A stretch of DNA of 41,402 nt, from assembly GCA_017857875.1 (NCBI GenBank), contig JAFMCH010000009.1:1-41402 (forward strand), in the 5' to 3' direction. Of this stretch, positions 31,851 to 41,180 are shown in pieces (positions within the stretch are counted from its first letter, which is position 1; the number at the start of each line of letters is the position of its first letter). This DNA is from Actinomycetota bacterium (GTDB taxonomy: Bacteria; Actinomycetota; Actinomycetes; S36-B12). The notes beneath the pieces were generated by a model. That model searched no databases. It saw only the letters and a program-made list of their open reading frames with translations, and was not told where the DNA came from. The position numbers and the translations under genes were made by a program.

Positions 31851-32255
31851 ATGGCCATGACCATGACAGATCCGATCGCGGATATGTTGGCACGCTTACG
31901 CAATGCCAATTCCGCGTACCACGACTCTGTATCGATGCCGCACTCGAAGCTTAAGGCGGGAATCGCGGAGATCCTGAAGCAGCAGGGCTACATCGCGGGC
32001 TACCGCGTGGAGCCGGCTGAGGTGGGACAATCGCTCGTGCTGGACTTGAAGTTTGGTCCGAGCCGCGAGCGTTCCATCGCCGGCTTGCGACGCGTGTCCA
32101 AGCCCGGGCTTCGGGTATATGCGAAGTCAACCGCCTTACCTAAGGTTTTGGGCGGGCTGGGCGTCGCGATCTTGTCCACATCCTCCGGTCTCTTGACCGA
32201 CCGGCAGGCTCAAAAGCAAGGCGTAGGTGGGGAAGTCCTCGCCTACGTCTGGTAA
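31851..32255 (+). CDS. rpsH: 30S ribosomal protein S8 (uS8)
   Basis: uS8 binds 16S helix 21 and in E. coli represses the spc operon. The 134-residue protein begins [27 protein letters not shown] and ends in [26 protein letters not shown], the family signature. Two starts are possible, ATG 31851 and ATG 31857; GAAAGG (31841-31846) suits either, and [11 protein letters not shown] is the usual N-terminus in relatives. An S8 target like that of E. coli rplE was not identified. Confidence 0.97.
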   Translation: MAMTMTDPIADMLARLRNANSAYHDSVSMPHSKLKAGIAEILKQQGYIAGYRVEPAEVGQSLVLDLKFGPSRERSIAGLRRVSKPGLRVYAKSTALPKVLGGLGVAILSTSSGLLTDRQAQKQGVGGEVLAYVW

Positions 32256-32266
32256 GGCAGGACGCT

Positions 32267-32806
32267 ATGTCACGCATCGGACGTCTACCGATCACCGTTC
32301 CTAGCGGGGTCGAAGTCACCGTCAAAGGTCAAAACGTCTCCGTAGTGGGCCCTAAGGGTTCGCTCTCGCTCGTGGTTGCTGAACCGATCGTTGTCGCAGC
32401 GGCCGAGGACGGTTCATTCGCCGTCACGCGCCCCAACGATGAACGTGAGTCCCGAGCGCTGCACGGCCTGACGCGCACGTTGGTCGCCAACATGGTGACC
32501 GGCGTGAGTGAGGGGTACGAGAAGACGATGGAGATCGTCGGCACCGGTTACCGCGTGGCCGCTAAGGGAAATGACCTCGAGTTCGCCCTGGGCTACAGCC
32601 ACCCGGTTCTCGTGAAGGCACCGGAGGGTGTTTCCTTCGTTGTTGAAACGCCTACCAAATTCAAGGTTCAAGGCATCGACAAGCAGCTCGTGGGTGAGGT
32701 CGCCGCCAAGATCCGCAAACTTCGCAAGACCGACCCCTACAAGGGCAAGGGCGTGCGTTACGAGGGTGAAGTAATTCGCCGCAAGGCCGGAAAGGCAGGT
32801 AAGTGA
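32267..32806 (+). CDS. rplF: 50S ribosomal protein L6 (uL6)
   Basis: uL6 sits near the factor-binding site with the sarcin-ricin loop. The 179-residue protein is a duplicated fold starting [17 protein letters not shown] and ending with [24 protein letters not shown]. It starts 11 nt after rpsH and overlaps rplR by one base (TGATG). Length is the family norm. Confidence 0.98.
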   Translation: MSRIGRLPITVPSGVEVTVKGQNVSVVGPKGSLSLVVAEPIVVAAAEDGSFAVTRPNDERESRALHGLTRTLVANMVTGVSEGYEKTMEIVGTGYRVAAKGNDLEFALGYSHPVLVKAPEGVSFVVETPTKFKVQGIDKQLVGEVAAKIRKLRKTDPYKGKGVRYEGEVIRRKAGKAGK

Positions 32807-33189
32807 TGTCTGCTTTCGCTCCCAAGATTGGTACGGGCAATCCTCGCGGAACCGCCCGCGCCCGACGCCACGTGCGAGTACGCAAGAAGATCTCTGGAAC
32901 CGCAGCGCGGCCACGTCTAGTCGTGACCCGATCGGCCCGCCATGTGTTCGTTCAGGTGGTCGACGACGTTGCCCGCCGTACGCTCGCCTCGGCGTCAACA
33001 ATGGAGGCTGACGTGCGTGCCCTCAGTGCGGATAAGACCGCACAGGCGCGCTCCGTAGGCCAGCGCGTCGCCGAACGCGCCAAGCAAGCAGGCATTGAAG
33101 CCGTGGTCTTTGACCGCGGCGGCAACACGTATCACGGTCGCGTCGCGGCCCTGGCAGATGGCGCCCGCGAGGGAGGCCTGGAGTTCTGA
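32806..33189 (+). CDS. rplR: 50S ribosomal protein L18 (uL18)
   Basis: uL18 carries 5S rRNA into the large subunit. The 127-residue protein has [37 protein letters not shown] and the end [29 protein letters not shown] at 32806 is chosen; the GTG immediately upstream (32803) is an alternative giving one more residue. It overlaps the rplF stop and is followed by rpsE after 28 nt. Confidence 0.97.
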   Translation: MSAFAPKIGTGNPRGTARARRHVRVRKKISGTAARPRLVVTRSARHVFVQVVDDVARRTLASASTMEADVRALSADKTAQARSVGQRVAERAKQAGIEAVVFDRGGNTYHGRVAALADGAREGGLEF

Positions 33190-33217
33190 TGGCCGCACGG
33201 AAGGTAGGGAAAACCCA

Positions 33218-33826
33218 GTGAACGCAACCCAGCAACGGGGCTCAGGCGCCGGTGGTACTGAGCGTAAGGATCGTCGCGATCGCGGCGGTCGTGAGCGTGG
33301 TGGCCGCGAAGAGAAGAGTTCTTTTGTTGAACGCGTCGTCGCGATCAACCGCGTCGCCAAGGTCGTCAAGGGTGGTCGTCGCTTCAGCTTCACCGCACTC
33401 GTCGTCGTCGGCGATGGTGATGGACAGGTCGGCGTTGGCTACGGCAAGGCCAAAGAGGTACCGGCCGCTATTGCCAAGGGAGTCGAGGAGGCCAAGAAGA
33501 ATTTCTTCAAGGTTCCTCGCATCCAAGGAACGATTCCTCATCCCATCACCGGCGAAGATGCAGCAGGCGTAGTGCTGCTGCGCCCAGCCGCACCCGGTAC
33601 CGGCGTTATCGCCGGTGGTCCGGTCCGAGCTGTGCTGGAATGCGCGGGCATCCACGATGTGTTGAGCAAGTCACTGGGCTCGGATAACGCGATCAATGTC
33701 GTGCACGCCACAGTAGCTGCGTTACGTGGGCTAGAGCCGCCCGAGGCCGTAGCAGCCCGTCGTGGATTGCCGCTGGAGGATGTTGCGCCCGCAGCGATGC
33801 TTCGGGCACGGGCGGGAGGTCAGTGA
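33218..33826 (+). CDS. rpsE: 30S ribosomal protein S5 (uS5)
   Basis: uS5 works in decoding accuracy and mRNA entry. The 202-residue protein has the double-stranded RNA-binding fold ([40 protein letters not shown]) and the C-terminal [23 protein letters not shown]. An N-terminal extension of about 32 residues is rich in Arg, Gly and Asp/Glu (repeating [12 protein letters not shown]). GTG 33218 was chosen because the open frame upstream overlaps rplR. The region associated with spectinomycin sensitivity (VVKGGRR) has no deletion. The stop overlaps rpmD (TGATG). Confidence 0.97.
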   Translation: MNATQQRGSGAGGTERKDRRDRGGRERGGREEKSSFVERVVAINRVAKVVKGGRRFSFTALVVVGDGDGQVGVGYGKAKEVPAAIAKGVEEAKKNFFKVPRIQGTIPHPITGEDAAGVVLLRPAAPGTGVIAGGPVRAVLECAGIHDVLSKSLGSDNAINVVHATVAALRGLEPPEAVAARRGLPLEDVAPAAMLRARAGGQ

Positions 33827-34011
33827 TGGCTGTGCAACTTCAGGTAACCCAACGTAAGTCGACGATCGGTGGCACAAAGGCCCAGCGTGACAGTATGCGC
33901 AGCCTTGGGCTCAAGCGCATCGGAGACACTGTTGTTCAACCAGATCGTCCTGAGATCCGGGGCATGATCAATGCGGTGTCGCACCTGGTCACCGTCGAGG
34001 AGGTCGACTGA
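33826..34011 (+). CDS. rpmD: 50S ribosomal protein L30 (uL30)
   Basis: uL30 is a small non-essential protein near 5S rRNA. The 61-residue protein has [51 protein letters not shown], the complete family core. ATG 33826 overlaps the rpsE stop; the GTG just before (33823) is an alternative start. rplO starts 1 nt after the stop. Confidence 0.97.
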   Translation: MAVQLQVTQRKSTIGGTKAQRDSMRSLGLKRIGDTVVQPDRPEIRGMINAVSHLVTVEEVD

Positions 34012-34012
34012 C

Positions 34013-34453
34013 ATGGCGCTGAAGGTTCATCATCTACGCCCTGCGCCGGGAGCCAAGACTGCTAAGACCCGCAAGGGTCGAGGCGAGGCGAGTAAGGGCA
34101 AGACATCTGGTCGCGGAACCAAAGGCACGAAGGCACGTAATCAGGTGCCGGCCGGTTTCGAGGGTGGCCAAATGCCACTGCACATGCGCCTACCAAAGCT
34201 CAAGGGCTTCACCAACCCCAATGAGGTGGTGTTTCAGGTGGTCAATGTGGCCAGCCTGGCCAAGCACTTCCCCGAGGGTGGTCCAGTCGCGGTGGCGGAT
34301 TTAGTCGCGAAAGGGCTCGTGCGTAAGGGGCAGCCGGTCAAGGTGCTGGGTAACGGTGACATCAACGTTTCCGTCCAGGTTGCCGTCGATGCCTTCTCGC
34401 GGTCGGCCTTCGACAAGATTTCTGCTGCCGGTGGCAGCATTCAGACGGTTTAG
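34013..34453 (+). CDS. rplO: 50S ribosomal protein L15 (uL15)
   Basis: uL15 is a late-assembly protein with a long extension into the 23S core. The 146-residue protein shows [40 protein letters not shown] and [22 protein letters not shown] 34013 has GAGGAGG 8-9 nt upstream, inside rpmD. It closes the tight run of spc genes; secY starts 152 nt later. Confidence 0.98.
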   Translation: MALKVHHLRPAPGAKTAKTRKGRGEASKGKTSGRGTKGTKARNQVPAGFEGGQMPLHMRLPKLKGFTNPNEVVFQVVNVASLAKHFPEGGPVAVADLVAKGLVRKGQPVKVLGNGDINVSVQVAVDAFSRSAFDKISAAGGSIQTV

Positions 34454-34496
34454 TTCATCTGACCAACACCGGTCGTTGGGCGTACGTAGCGGGGCC

Positions 34497-34507
34497 TAGG
34501 TTAGGCT
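34497..34507 (+). promoter_or_regulatory. Candidate -10 region for secY
   Basis: TAGGTTAGGCT contains two overlapping TAnnnT boxes (34497-34502 and 34502-34507). TTGGGC at 34476-34481 is 15 or 20 nt upstream, which is not ideal, so the promoter is only possible. The 152-nt gap makes a separate promoter plausible. Confidence 0.3.
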
Positions 34508-34605
34508 GCCGGGGTGCCTGGGAGTTATCGCCTGGGTCGGCTTCGTACCCGTTTCGCAATGACACGGTCTAATCGCAGCGCTGACGCGCTGCCCGGGAGG
34601 TAGGC

Positions 34606-35904
34606 GTGCATCTCAGCGCTTTCGTGGCAGCGTTCAGGACCCCTGACCTGCGCAAGAAGCTGCTGTTCACGCTGGGGATGCTCACCATCTTCCGGCTCGG
34701 CTCCTTCGTTCCGACCCCGGGTGTCGATTATTCAGCGATTCAGCGCTGTATCGACCAGGTTCAAGACAACTCCGTCTATGCGGTCATCAACCTCTTCAGT
34801 GGCGGCGCATTGCTGCAACTATCGGTGTTTGCGCTGGGCATCATGCCTTACATCACCGCGAGCATCATTATCCAGTTGCTGACGGTGGTCATTCCACGCC
34901 TGGAGATGCTGAAGAAGGAAGGCCAAACCGGGCAGACCAAGATCACGCAGTACACCCGCTATCTAACGATCGGCCTGGCAGTACTGCAATCAACCGCCAT
35001 CTTGTCGTTGGCAAGATCGCCCGGTCAGTTGTTTAGCGGCTGTAACGAAGAACTCATTCCAAATCAAAACGTGTTCTTGATCCTGGTCATGGTCATCGTG
35101 ATGACGGCGGGCACCGCGGTCATCATGTGGCTGGGCGAGTTGATCACTGAGCGTGGTGTCGGTAACGGCATGTCGTTGCTGATCTTCACCTCCATCATCG
35201 CCACCATCCCGGCTCAGTTCATCGGCGTTTACACCAGCCGGGGCACCTTCACCTTCGCGATCACCATGGTCGTTGCCCTGGCGGTACTTAGCCTGGTGGT
35301 GTTTGTCGAGCAGGGCCAACGCCGCATCCCGGTCCAGTACGCAAAGCGGATGGTGGGCCGCAAGATGTACGGCGGCACCAGCACGTACATCCCATTGAAG
35401 GTCAACATGGCTGGCGTCATCCCGGTCATCTTCGCCTCGTCCATGTTGTTCATTCCGACGTTGATTGTTCAGTTGACCGGAAGCCAAGCAGCGTGGGCGC
35501 AGTGGATCGCCACGAACTTCTCAACCGGCAACTCCACCGTTTACCTCATCACGTTCTTCTTGCTCACTGTGTTCTTCACCTATTTTTATGTGTCCATCAC
35601 CTTCAACCCCGTTGAAGTCGCTGACAACATGAAAAAGTACGGCGGATTCATCCCCGGTATTCGCGCAGGCAAGCCCACGGCCGAGTATTTGAAGTATGTG
35701 ATTGACCGATTGACGGCCCCGGGCTCGATCTACCTAGGAGCCATCGCGGTTGTCCCGGTGCTGGCTTTCAACTTCATCGGCATTGGCGATCAATTTGTGT
35801 TCGGGGGAATCAGCTTGTTGATTATGGTCGGTGTGGGTCTGGACACGGTTAAGCAGATTGACTCGCAGTTGCAGCAGCGCAATTACGAAGGATTCCTGCG
35901 CTGA
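34606..35904 (+). CDS. secY: Preprotein translocase subunit SecY
   Basis: SecY is the channel of the translocon, with about ten transmembrane helices. The 432-residue protein begins FVAAFRTPDLRKKLLFTLGMLTIFRLGSFVPTPG and carries the conserved QRRIPVQYAKR loop and the FNPVEVADNMKKYGGFIPGIRAGKPT cytoplasmic loop that contacts ribosome and SecA. GTG 34606 follows GGGAGG (34593-34598). The end shares a base with adk (TGATG). Its partner SecE is at 7879; SecG is not in the window. Confidence 0.98.
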   Translation: MHLSAFVAAFRTPDLRKKLLFTLGMLTIFRLGSFVPTPGVDYSAIQRCIDQVQDNSVYAVINLFSGGALLQLSVFALGIMPYITASIIIQLLTVVIPRLEMLKKEGQTGQTKITQYTRYLTIGLAVLQSTAILSLARSPGQLFSGCNEELIPNQNVFLILVMVIVMTAGTAVIMWLGELITERGVGNGMSLLIFTSIIATIPAQFIGVYTSRGTFTFAITMVVALAVLSLVVFVEQGQRRIPVQYAKRMVGRKMYGGTSTYIPLKVNMAGVIPVIFASSMLFIPTLIVQLTGSQAAWAQWIATNFSTGNSTVYLITFFLLTVFFTYFYVSITFNPVEVADNMKKYGGFIPGIRAGKPTAEYLKYVIDRLTAPGSIYLGAIAVVPVLAFNFIGIGDQFVFGGISLLIMVGVGLDTVKQIDSQLQQRNYEGFLR

Positions 35905-36470
35905 TGAGGCTGGTCATCATGGGTCCGCCAGGTGCCGGCAAAGGCACGCAGGCGTCAGTCGTGGCGGTCAATCTGGGCATCGCACACATCTCTACTGGCG
36001 ATCTGTTTCGCGCCAATGTCGGTGAGGGCACACCGCTGGGCATCGAAGCCAAGCGCTATTTAGATGCTGGCGAGTACGTGCCAGATTCGGTCACGAATGC
36101 AATGGTGCGTGATCGCATCACTCAGCCTGACTGCCACCCTGGATTCCTGCTTGATGGCTACCCGCGCACGCTCGAGCAGGTGAATGAACTCGACATGATG
36201 CTGACGGCTAGTGGCCACGCGGTAGACAAGGTGGTCGAGTTGACGGTCGACACCGATGTGGTGGTTGAGCGGTTGCTCAAGCGTGCTGCCGATCAAGGTC
36301 GAGCCGACGACACCGCCGCCGTTATTCGCCGTCGCCTGGAGGTGTATGCCGAGCAAACGGCGCCCCTCACGGCCGTCTACGCCGGCCGCGATCTCCTGGT
36401 TCGAGTCGATGGTCTCGGAGAGGTGGCTGAGGTCACTCGCCGGATCCTGGCCGCGCTAGCCGGCTCCTAG
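35904..36470 (+). CDS. adk: Adenylate kinase
   Basis: Adk interconverts ATP and AMP with two ADP. The 188-residue protein has the P-loop GPPGAGKGTQ at residues 7-16, the AMP-binding HISTGDLFR, and DGYPRT. The LID is the short type without the zinc-binding cysteines of Gram-positive long forms; ADDTAAVIRRRLEVY follows. It starts one base inside the secY stop and is followed by map after 17 nt, the usual actinobacterial secY-adk-map order. Confidence 0.97.
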   Translation: MRLVIMGPPGAGKGTQASVVAVNLGIAHISTGDLFRANVGEGTPLGIEAKRYLDAGEYVPDSVTNAMVRDRITQPDCHPGFLLDGYPRTLEQVNELDMMLTASGHAVDKVVELTVDTDVVVERLLKRAADQGRADDTAAVIRRRLEVYAEQTAPLTAVYAGRDLLVRVDGLGEVAEVTRRILAALAGS

Positions 36471-36487
36471 ATCGAGGCCCAGCAACG

Positions 36488-37291
36488 ATGTTTCGCCGGC
36501 GTGAGCACATCGAAATCAAAAGTGATGACCAGTTACAGGTCATGCGTGCGGCCGGGCTCGTTGTAGCCCAAACACTTGAACGGGTACGCCAATTGGTGGC
36601 ACCCGGTGTGACCACGGCCGACCTAGATGATTGCGCTGCGGCGATGATCTCCGACGCGGGTGCGGCCCCATCTTTCCTGGGCTATTACGGATTTCCCGCG
36701 CATATCTGCACCTCGGTTAATGACGAGGTGGTGCATGGCATTCCAGGTGCCCGCGTGCTGCAGGAGGGTGATCTGATCTCGATCGACTGCGGGGCGATCG
36801 TCGACGGCTGGCACGGTGATGCAGCGATCACGGTTGCGGTCGGGCAGGTGAGCGGCGATTCACAGCGACTCAGCGATGTCACTCAAGCCTCGCTTTGGGC
36901 GGGACTCCGCGCGGCCCGTGTTGGCGCCCGACTTTCCGATATCGGCCACGCAATCCAAACCAGCATCGAGGCGGCGGGCGACTACGGCATTCTCGAGGAC
37001 TACGTGGGCCACGGCATTGGCAGCGCAATGCACCTAGAGCCGTCGGTACCCAACTACGGCAAGCCAGGTCGCGGACCGCGACTGGTTCCGGGGATGGCAC
37101 TGGCCATTGAGCCGATGGTGACGGCGGGCTCGGCCAAAGTGCACACGATGTCTGATGACTGGACCGTCGTCGCCTCTGATGGCGGTATGTCGGCCCACTG
37201 GGAGCATTCGGTGGCGATCACCCAGGCGGGCCCTTGGGTCTTGACCGCACTAGACGAGGTGTGGGCGACACCGAGCGGGGGCCCCGAGTAA
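36488..37291 (+). CDS. map: Methionine aminopeptidase type I
   Basis: Map removes the initiator methionine from nascent proteins at the ribosome. The 267-residue protein has all five metal ligands: D100, D111, H175, E208 and E239, plus H83 (VVHGIP). The motifs [19 protein letters not shown] and AIEPM are clear. Length is typical of the type Ia form without a zinc-finger N-terminus. ATG 36488 has a weak site (GAGG at 36475-36478). It follows adk by 17 nt. Confidence 0.96.
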   Translation: MFRRREHIEIKSDDQLQVMRAAGLVVAQTLERVRQLVAPGVTTADLDDCAAAMISDAGAAPSFLGYYGFPAHICTSVNDEVVHGIPGARVLQEGDLISIDCGAIVDGWHGDAAITVAVGQVSGDSQRLSDVTQASLWAGLRAARVGARLSDIGHAIQTSIEAAGDYGILEDYVGHGIGSAMHLEPSVPNYGKPGRGPRLVPGMALAIEPMVTAGSAKVHTMSDDWTVVASDGGMSAHWEHSVAITQAGPWVLTALDEVWATPSGGPE

Positions 37292-37312
37292 TCCACGGCA
37301 TGGCCGGTGGCG

Positions 37313-37318
37313 TATGGT
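37313..37318 (+). promoter_or_regulatory. Candidate -10 box for infA
   Basis: TATGGT fits TAnnnT and would give a leader near 90 nt before the infA ATG. The -35 region is not convincing. Confidence 0.35.
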
Positions 37319-37412
37319 AGGGCGCTGGCCTGGAATCCCCCCGGCCAACATCCCGTCAGCACGGCTCGCCGAGTCGAGTCTGCGGCGTCACGCTGGAGTA
37401 TCGAGAGAGGTT

Positions 37413-37634
37413 ATGGCCAAAAAAGAGGGTGCCATCGAGCTAGAGGGCACCATCGCTGAGTCCCTCCCCAACGCGATGTTTCGCGTTGAGTTGGACAATG
37501 GTCATAAGGTTCTCGCGCACATCAGCGGCAAAATGCGTATGCACTACATCCGTATTTTGCCCGACGATCGAGTGGTCGTTGAATTGTCGCCGTATGACCT
37601 CACTCGGGGTCGCATCGTTTACCGGTATAAGTAA
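37413..37634 (+). CDS. infA: Translation initiation factor IF-1
   Basis: IF-1 binds the A site of the 30S subunit during initiation. The 73-residue protein is a single OB-fold: [73 protein letters not shown] 37413 follows GAGAGAGG (37403-37410). The open frame upstream lies in the intergenic leader. rpmJ follows after 31 nt. Confidence 0.98.
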   Translation: MAKKEGAIELEGTIAESLPNAMFRVELDNGHKVLAHISGKMRMHYIRILPDDRVVVELSPYDLTRGRIVYRYK

Positions 37635-37665
37635 CCGGTCAACGGCGTATCAGTAGGAGATCCCG

Positions 37666-37779
37666 GTGAAGGTCAAGCCCAGCGTCAAGAAGATCTGCGA
37701 TAAGTGCAAGGTCATCCGTCGCAATGGTGTCGTGATGGTTATTTGCGAGAACGTTCGACACAAGCAACGTCAGGGGTAA
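37666..37779 (+). CDS. rpmJ: 50S ribosomal protein L36 (bL36), zinc-binding form
   Basis: A 37-codon gene starting at GTG 37666 after TAGGAG (37654-37659). The product begins [19 protein letters not shown] and has the zinc ligands C11, C14, C27 and H32 (CxxC...C-x4-H), the C+ form of bL36. The protein is the smallest of the large subunit. It lies between infA and the rpsM leader, as is usual in Actinobacteria. Confidence 0.96.
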   Translation: MKVKPSVKKICDKCKVIRRNGVVMVICENVRHKQRQG

Positions 37780-38005
37780 TTGCGGCGGCAAGACCGCCAA
37801 CAATTCCTGACTAGCCTGGCTTAGCCAGCAGGCGGCTTTCGGTGGAGAGACAACTGCCGAAGGATTTCCATGCGGTACCCGACCCTGGTCTGCTCGTGCA
37901 GCAACCCAGACGCCACCCCCGGACGACGAGGCCGGGGACCTCATCGGGTGATGAGGACCGGTAGCGCTTTCAGACCCCGTCTAGAAACGATTAAAGAGGA
38001 CACCC
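37780..38005 (+). promoter_or_regulatory. Structured 226-nt leader before rpsM
   Basis: No gene is seen. Several hairpins are present: GGCGG/CCGCC just after the rpmJ stop, CTTTCGG with CCGAAGG around 37837-37866, and a perfect CCTCATC-GGGT-GATGAGG (37939-37956) about 50 nt before the rpsM start. The equivalent E. coli leader is bound by S4; whether this one is, is unknown. Confidence 0.4.
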
Positions 38006-38383
38006 ATGGCACGTCTCGTTGGCGTCGACCTGCCCCGCGATAAGCGGATGGCCGTCGCGCTCACCTACATTTACGGCGTCGGCCGCTCCCGCGCTGCTGA
38101 TGCATTGGCAGCGACCGGCATCAGCCCGGATTTGCGCGCCGCTGACCTGACTGATGATCAACTCGTCGCCCTGCGTGACTGGATCGATGTCAACCTGCGG
38201 GTTGAGGGCGATCTGCGCCGTGAGGTGGCCGCTGATATCCGACGAAAGGTCGAGATCGGCAGCTACCAGGGCATCCGTCATCGTCGCGGCCTACCCGTTC
38301 ATGGGCAGCGCACGCATACCAACGCCCGCACTCGCAAGGGACCCCGCAAGACGGTGGCCGGCAAGAAGAAGACCACCAAGTAA
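38006..38383 (+). CDS. rpsM: 30S ribosomal protein S13 (uS13)
   Basis: uS13 lies on the 30S head and contacts the P-site tRNA and L5. The 125-residue protein starts [30 protein letters not shown] and ends in the basic tail [32 protein letters not shown] 38006 follows AGAGGA (37995-38000). It opens the alpha-operon-like set rpsM-rpsK-rpsD-rpoA-rplQ. Confidence 0.98.
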   Translation: MARLVGVDLPRDKRMAVALTYIYGVGRSRAADALAATGISPDLRAADLTDDQLVALRDWIDVNLRVEGDLRREVAADIRRKVEIGSYQGIRHRRGLPVHGQRTHTNARTRKGPRKTVAGKKKTTK

Positions 38384-38434
38384 TTCGCGGTCCCGCCTAA
38401 GACTCGTCGTTTGAATGAAGGAATGAGACGCTAA

Positions 38435-38839
38435 ATGCCTCCCAAGTCACGCACCGCCGGCGCCAAGAAGGTGCGCCGCAAGGAAAAGAAGAACGTGGCC
38501 CACGGCCACGCTCATATCAAGAGCACGTTCAACAACACCATCGTTTCGATCACCGACCCCAGTGGCGCCGTGATTGCCTGGGCCAGTTCCGGTCAGGTTG
38601 GTTTCAAGGGCAGCCGCAAATCCACTCCCTTTGCCGCCCAGTTGGCCGCTGAGGCCGCCGCCCGCCGCGCCATGGAGCACGGCATGCGCAAGGTCGACGT
38701 ATTCGTCAAGGGCCCCGGCTCTGGGCGCGAGACTGCTATTCGCTCACTGCAGGCCACTGGCCTAGAAGTTGGTTCCATATCCGATGTCACCCCGGTCCCC
38801 TTTAACGGGTGCCGTCCGCCCAAGCGCCGCCGCGTCTGA
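38435..38839 (+). CDS. rpsK: 30S ribosomal protein S11 (uS11)
   Basis: uS11 forms part of the platform and mRNA exit channel. The 134-residue protein has [50 protein letters not shown] and ends [11 protein letters not shown], the family signature. AAGGAATGAG lies upstream of ATG 38435. It follows rpsM by 51 nt and precedes rpsD by 22 nt. Confidence 0.98.
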   Translation: MPPKSRTAGAKKVRRKEKKNVAHGHAHIKSTFNNTIVSITDPSGAVIAWASSGQVGFKGSRKSTPFAAQLAAEAAARRAMEHGMRKVDVFVKGPGSGRETAIRSLQATGLEVGSISDVTPVPFNGCRPPKRRRV

Positions 38840-38861
38840 GAACGAAAGAGACACATCACAC

Positions 38862-39488
38862 ATGGCTCGATACACAGGGGCGGACTGCAAGCGTTGCCGC
38901 CGAGAAAAGACCAAGTTGTTCCTCAAGGGCTCCAAGTGCGAATCTGCGAAGTGCCCCTTCGAGAAGCGTCCCTACCCTCCCGGTCAGCACGGCCGCGGTC
39001 GTTCTAAGGACAGTGAGTACCTGCTGCAGCTTCGCGAGAAGCAGAAGGCCACGCGTATCTACGGCGTCCTGGAAAAGCAGTTCCGCGGGTACTACGTCGA
39101 GGCCAACCGCAAGCAGGGCAAGACTGGTGAAAACCTGCTGCGCATCCTAGAAAGCCGACTCGACAATGTCGTGTACCGCGCAGGCTTCGCGAAGTCGCGC
39201 GACATGGCTCGTCAGCTGGTTCGCCATGGTCACTTCACGGTCAACGGACACAAGGTAGATATTCCCTCCTACCGCGTGCAGCCTCAAGACATTGTCGAGG
39301 TGCGGCCTGGATCACGAGAGTTGACCCCGTTCGTCGTCGCTCATGCCGAAATCGGTGAGAAGACGGTGCCGGCCTGGCTTGAGGTGATTCCGTCGAAAAT
39401 GCGCATCCTGGTCCATTCGTTGCCCGCTCGGCAGGCCATCGATACGCAGGTACAAGAGCAGTTGATTGTTGAGTTGTACTCCAAGTAG
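38862..39488 (+). CDS. rpsD: 30S ribosomal protein S4 (uS4), zinc-binding form
   Basis: uS4 starts 30S assembly by binding 16S helix junctions and in E. coli represses its own operon. The 208-residue protein has a zinc knuckle (C9, C12, C26, C31) and the S4 RNA-binding fold with [44 protein letters not shown] 38862 was chosen because the longer frame overlaps rpsK. It precedes rpoA by 86 nt, where a small GGGGCC/GGTCCC hairpin (39500-39515) lies. Confidence 0.98.
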   Translation: MARYTGADCKRCRREKTKLFLKGSKCESAKCPFEKRPYPPGQHGRGRSKDSEYLLQLREKQKATRIYGVLEKQFRGYYVEANRKQGKTGENLLRILESRLDNVVYRAGFAKSRDMARQLVRHGHFTVNGHKVDIPSYRVQPQDIVEVRPGSRELTPFVVAHAEIGEKTVPAWLEVIPSKMRILVHSLPARQAIDTQVQEQLIVELYSK

Positions 39489-39574
39489 CCATCCATCCGC
39501 GGGGCCTGAGGGTCCCAAGGAACCAGACAAGTCTGCGATGTCAAATAGCGGTCGTCGCCGAAAGGACAAAAACA

Positions 39575-40591
39575 GTGCTGATCTCCCAGCGGCCCACGCT
39601 CACCGAGGAATCCGTACACGACTTCCGGTCGCGGTTCATCCTTGAGCCTCTCGAGCCTGGCTTTGGTTACACCCTAGGCAATTCACTGCGTCGAACCCTG
39701 CTGTCATCTATCCCTGGTGCAGCCGTTACCAGCATTCGTATTGACGGTGTGCTGCACGAGTTCACGACGATTCCTGGCGTCAAAGAAGACGTAACAGAGT
39801 TGATCTTGAACATCAAACAACTCGTGGTGTCATCTGAGCACGACGAACCTGTGGTGATGTACCTGCGCAAGCAGGGCCCCGGAGCCGTACTGGCAGCCGA
39901 CATCGCACCTCCAGCGGGTGTTGAGGTGCACAACCCCGAACTGCATCTGGCGACGTTGAATGCCAAGGGCAAGTTGGAGTTGGAACTCGTGGTTGAGCGC
40001 GGTCGTGGTTATGTCTCGGCAACGCTGAACAAGCAGGTTGGCCAAGAGATCGGCCGCATTCCGGTCGACTCCATTTACTCACCGGTGCTCAAGGTGACCT
40101 ACAAGGTTGAGGCAACGCGCGTTGAACAGCGCACCGACTTCGACCGACTCGTCATTGACGTGGCGACCAAGCCCAGCATGCGCCCACGGGATGCCATGGC
40201 GTCAGCCGGCAAGACGCTGGTCGAGTTGTTCAGTTTGGCTCACGAACTGAATGTCGACGCCGAGGGCATCGACATTGGTCCGTCACCTGCCGATGCGTTT
40301 CAGGCTGAGCAGTTGTCGACGCCGATCGAGCAGCTTGACCTCACGGTGCGCTCCTACAACTGCCTCAAGCGTGAAGGTATCCACACCGTTGGCGAGTTGA
40401 TCTCGCGCAGCGAGGCCGATTTGCTTGATATTCGCAATTTCGGTGCCAAGTCCATCGATGAAGTCAAGGTCAAGTTGGTGTCGCTGGGTCTGGCACTCAA
40501 AGACAGCCCGCCAGGTTTCGACCCCGGGGCTGCTGTTTATTTCGAAGATGATGACGACGACCTCGGCTTCGCCGAGGACGAACAGCTCTAA
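39575..40591 (+). CDS. rpoA: DNA-directed RNA polymerase subunit alpha
   Basis: Alpha dimerises to seed core polymerase assembly and its C-terminal domain contacts promoter DNA and activators. The 338-residue protein has the N-terminal domain ([34 protein letters not shown]) and, after a linker near residue 240, the C-terminal domain ([42 protein letters not shown]). A short acidic tail ([15 protein letters not shown]) ends it. GTG 39575 follows AAAGGA (about 39560-39565). rplQ starts 34 nt after the stop. Confidence 0.98.
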   Translation: MLISQRPTLTEESVHDFRSRFILEPLEPGFGYTLGNSLRRTLLSSIPGAAVTSIRIDGVLHEFTTIPGVKEDVTELILNIKQLVVSSEHDEPVVMYLRKQGPGAVLAADIAPPAGVEVHNPELHLATLNAKGKLELELVVERGRGYVSATLNKQVGQEIGRIPVDSIYSPVLKVTYKVEATRVEQRTDFDRLVIDVATKPSMRPRDAMASAGKTLVELFSLAHELNVDAEGIDIGPSPADAFQAEQLSTPIEQLDLTVRSYNCLKREGIHTVGELISRSEADLLDIRNFGAKSIDEVKVKLVSLGLALKDSPPGFDPGAAVYFEDDDDDLGFAEDEQL

Positions 40592-40625
40592 TCGCCACCC
40601 ACTCGCACAAGGAGTTGTCTAGAAG

Positions 40626-41180
40626 ATGCCTACGCCCACAAAGGGTCGCCGCCTGGGTGGCGGACCTGCCCACGAACGGTTGATGCTCGCGAACTTGGCC
40701 ACCGCGCTGTTCGAGCATGGCCGAATCACGACCACGGAAGCCAAGGCCAAGCGCCTGCGCCCGCTGGCAGAACGCATGATCACCTTCGCCAAGAAGGGTG
40801 ATCTGGCGGCTCGCCGTCGAGTACTGACCGTGGTGAGAGACAAATCCGTGGTGCACACACTGTTCACTGACATTGGCCCCGGTTATGCGGGTCGTGCCGG
40901 CGGTTACACGCGCATCACCAAGATCGGGCCCCGAAAGGGCGATAACGCTCCCATGGCTGTCATCGAGTTGGTGGAGCCGATCGCCGAACAGGTCGTTGCT
41001 GAGGCCACGGGGGCAACCAAGCGCGCAGCTAAGGAGGCCGCCGAGGCGGTTGCGGTCGACACTGTTGCCGAAACGGTTGTTGCCGAAACGGTTGTTGCCG
41101 ACGAGGTTGTTGCCGACGAGGTTGTTGCCGAGACCACTGAGGCTCCGGCCGATGAGGACCCTGAGCCCAGCAAGTCCTAG
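40626..41180 (+). CDS. rplQ: 50S ribosomal protein L17 (bL17) with extended acidic tail
   Basis: bL17 lies near the tunnel exit. The core is residues 1 to about 118: [59 protein letters not shown] and [31 protein letters not shown]. The 184-residue length exceeds E. coli L17 (127) because of an Ala/Val/Glu tail built on a 15-bp repeat (41061-41135). AAGGAG (about 40610-40615) precedes ATG 40626. The truA start lies inside its 3' end. Confidence 0.97.
   Translation: MPTPTKGRRLGGGPAHERLMLANLATALFEHGRITTTEAKAKRLRPLAERMITFAKKGDLAARRRVLTVVRDKSVVHTLFTDIGPGYAGRAGGYTRITKIGPRKGDNAPMAVIELVEPIAEQVVAEATGATKRAAKEAAEAVAVDTVAETVVAETVVADEVVADEVVAETTEAPADEDPEPSKS
41061..41135 (+). repeat. 15-bp tandem repeat, five units, in the tail of rplQ
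   Basis: Units of GTTGTTGCCGAAACG type start at 41061, 41076, 41091, 41106 and 41121. Units three and four are identical; the others differ at a few bases. In frame they give V-V-A-E-T and V-V-A-D-E pentapeptides. Confidence 0.9.

Noticed and set aside
40904-41173. Thr/Ser/Ala-rich antisense frame opposite the rplQ tail
   Set aside because: It is the antisense reading of the 15-bp repeat and looks like a surface protein only by composition.
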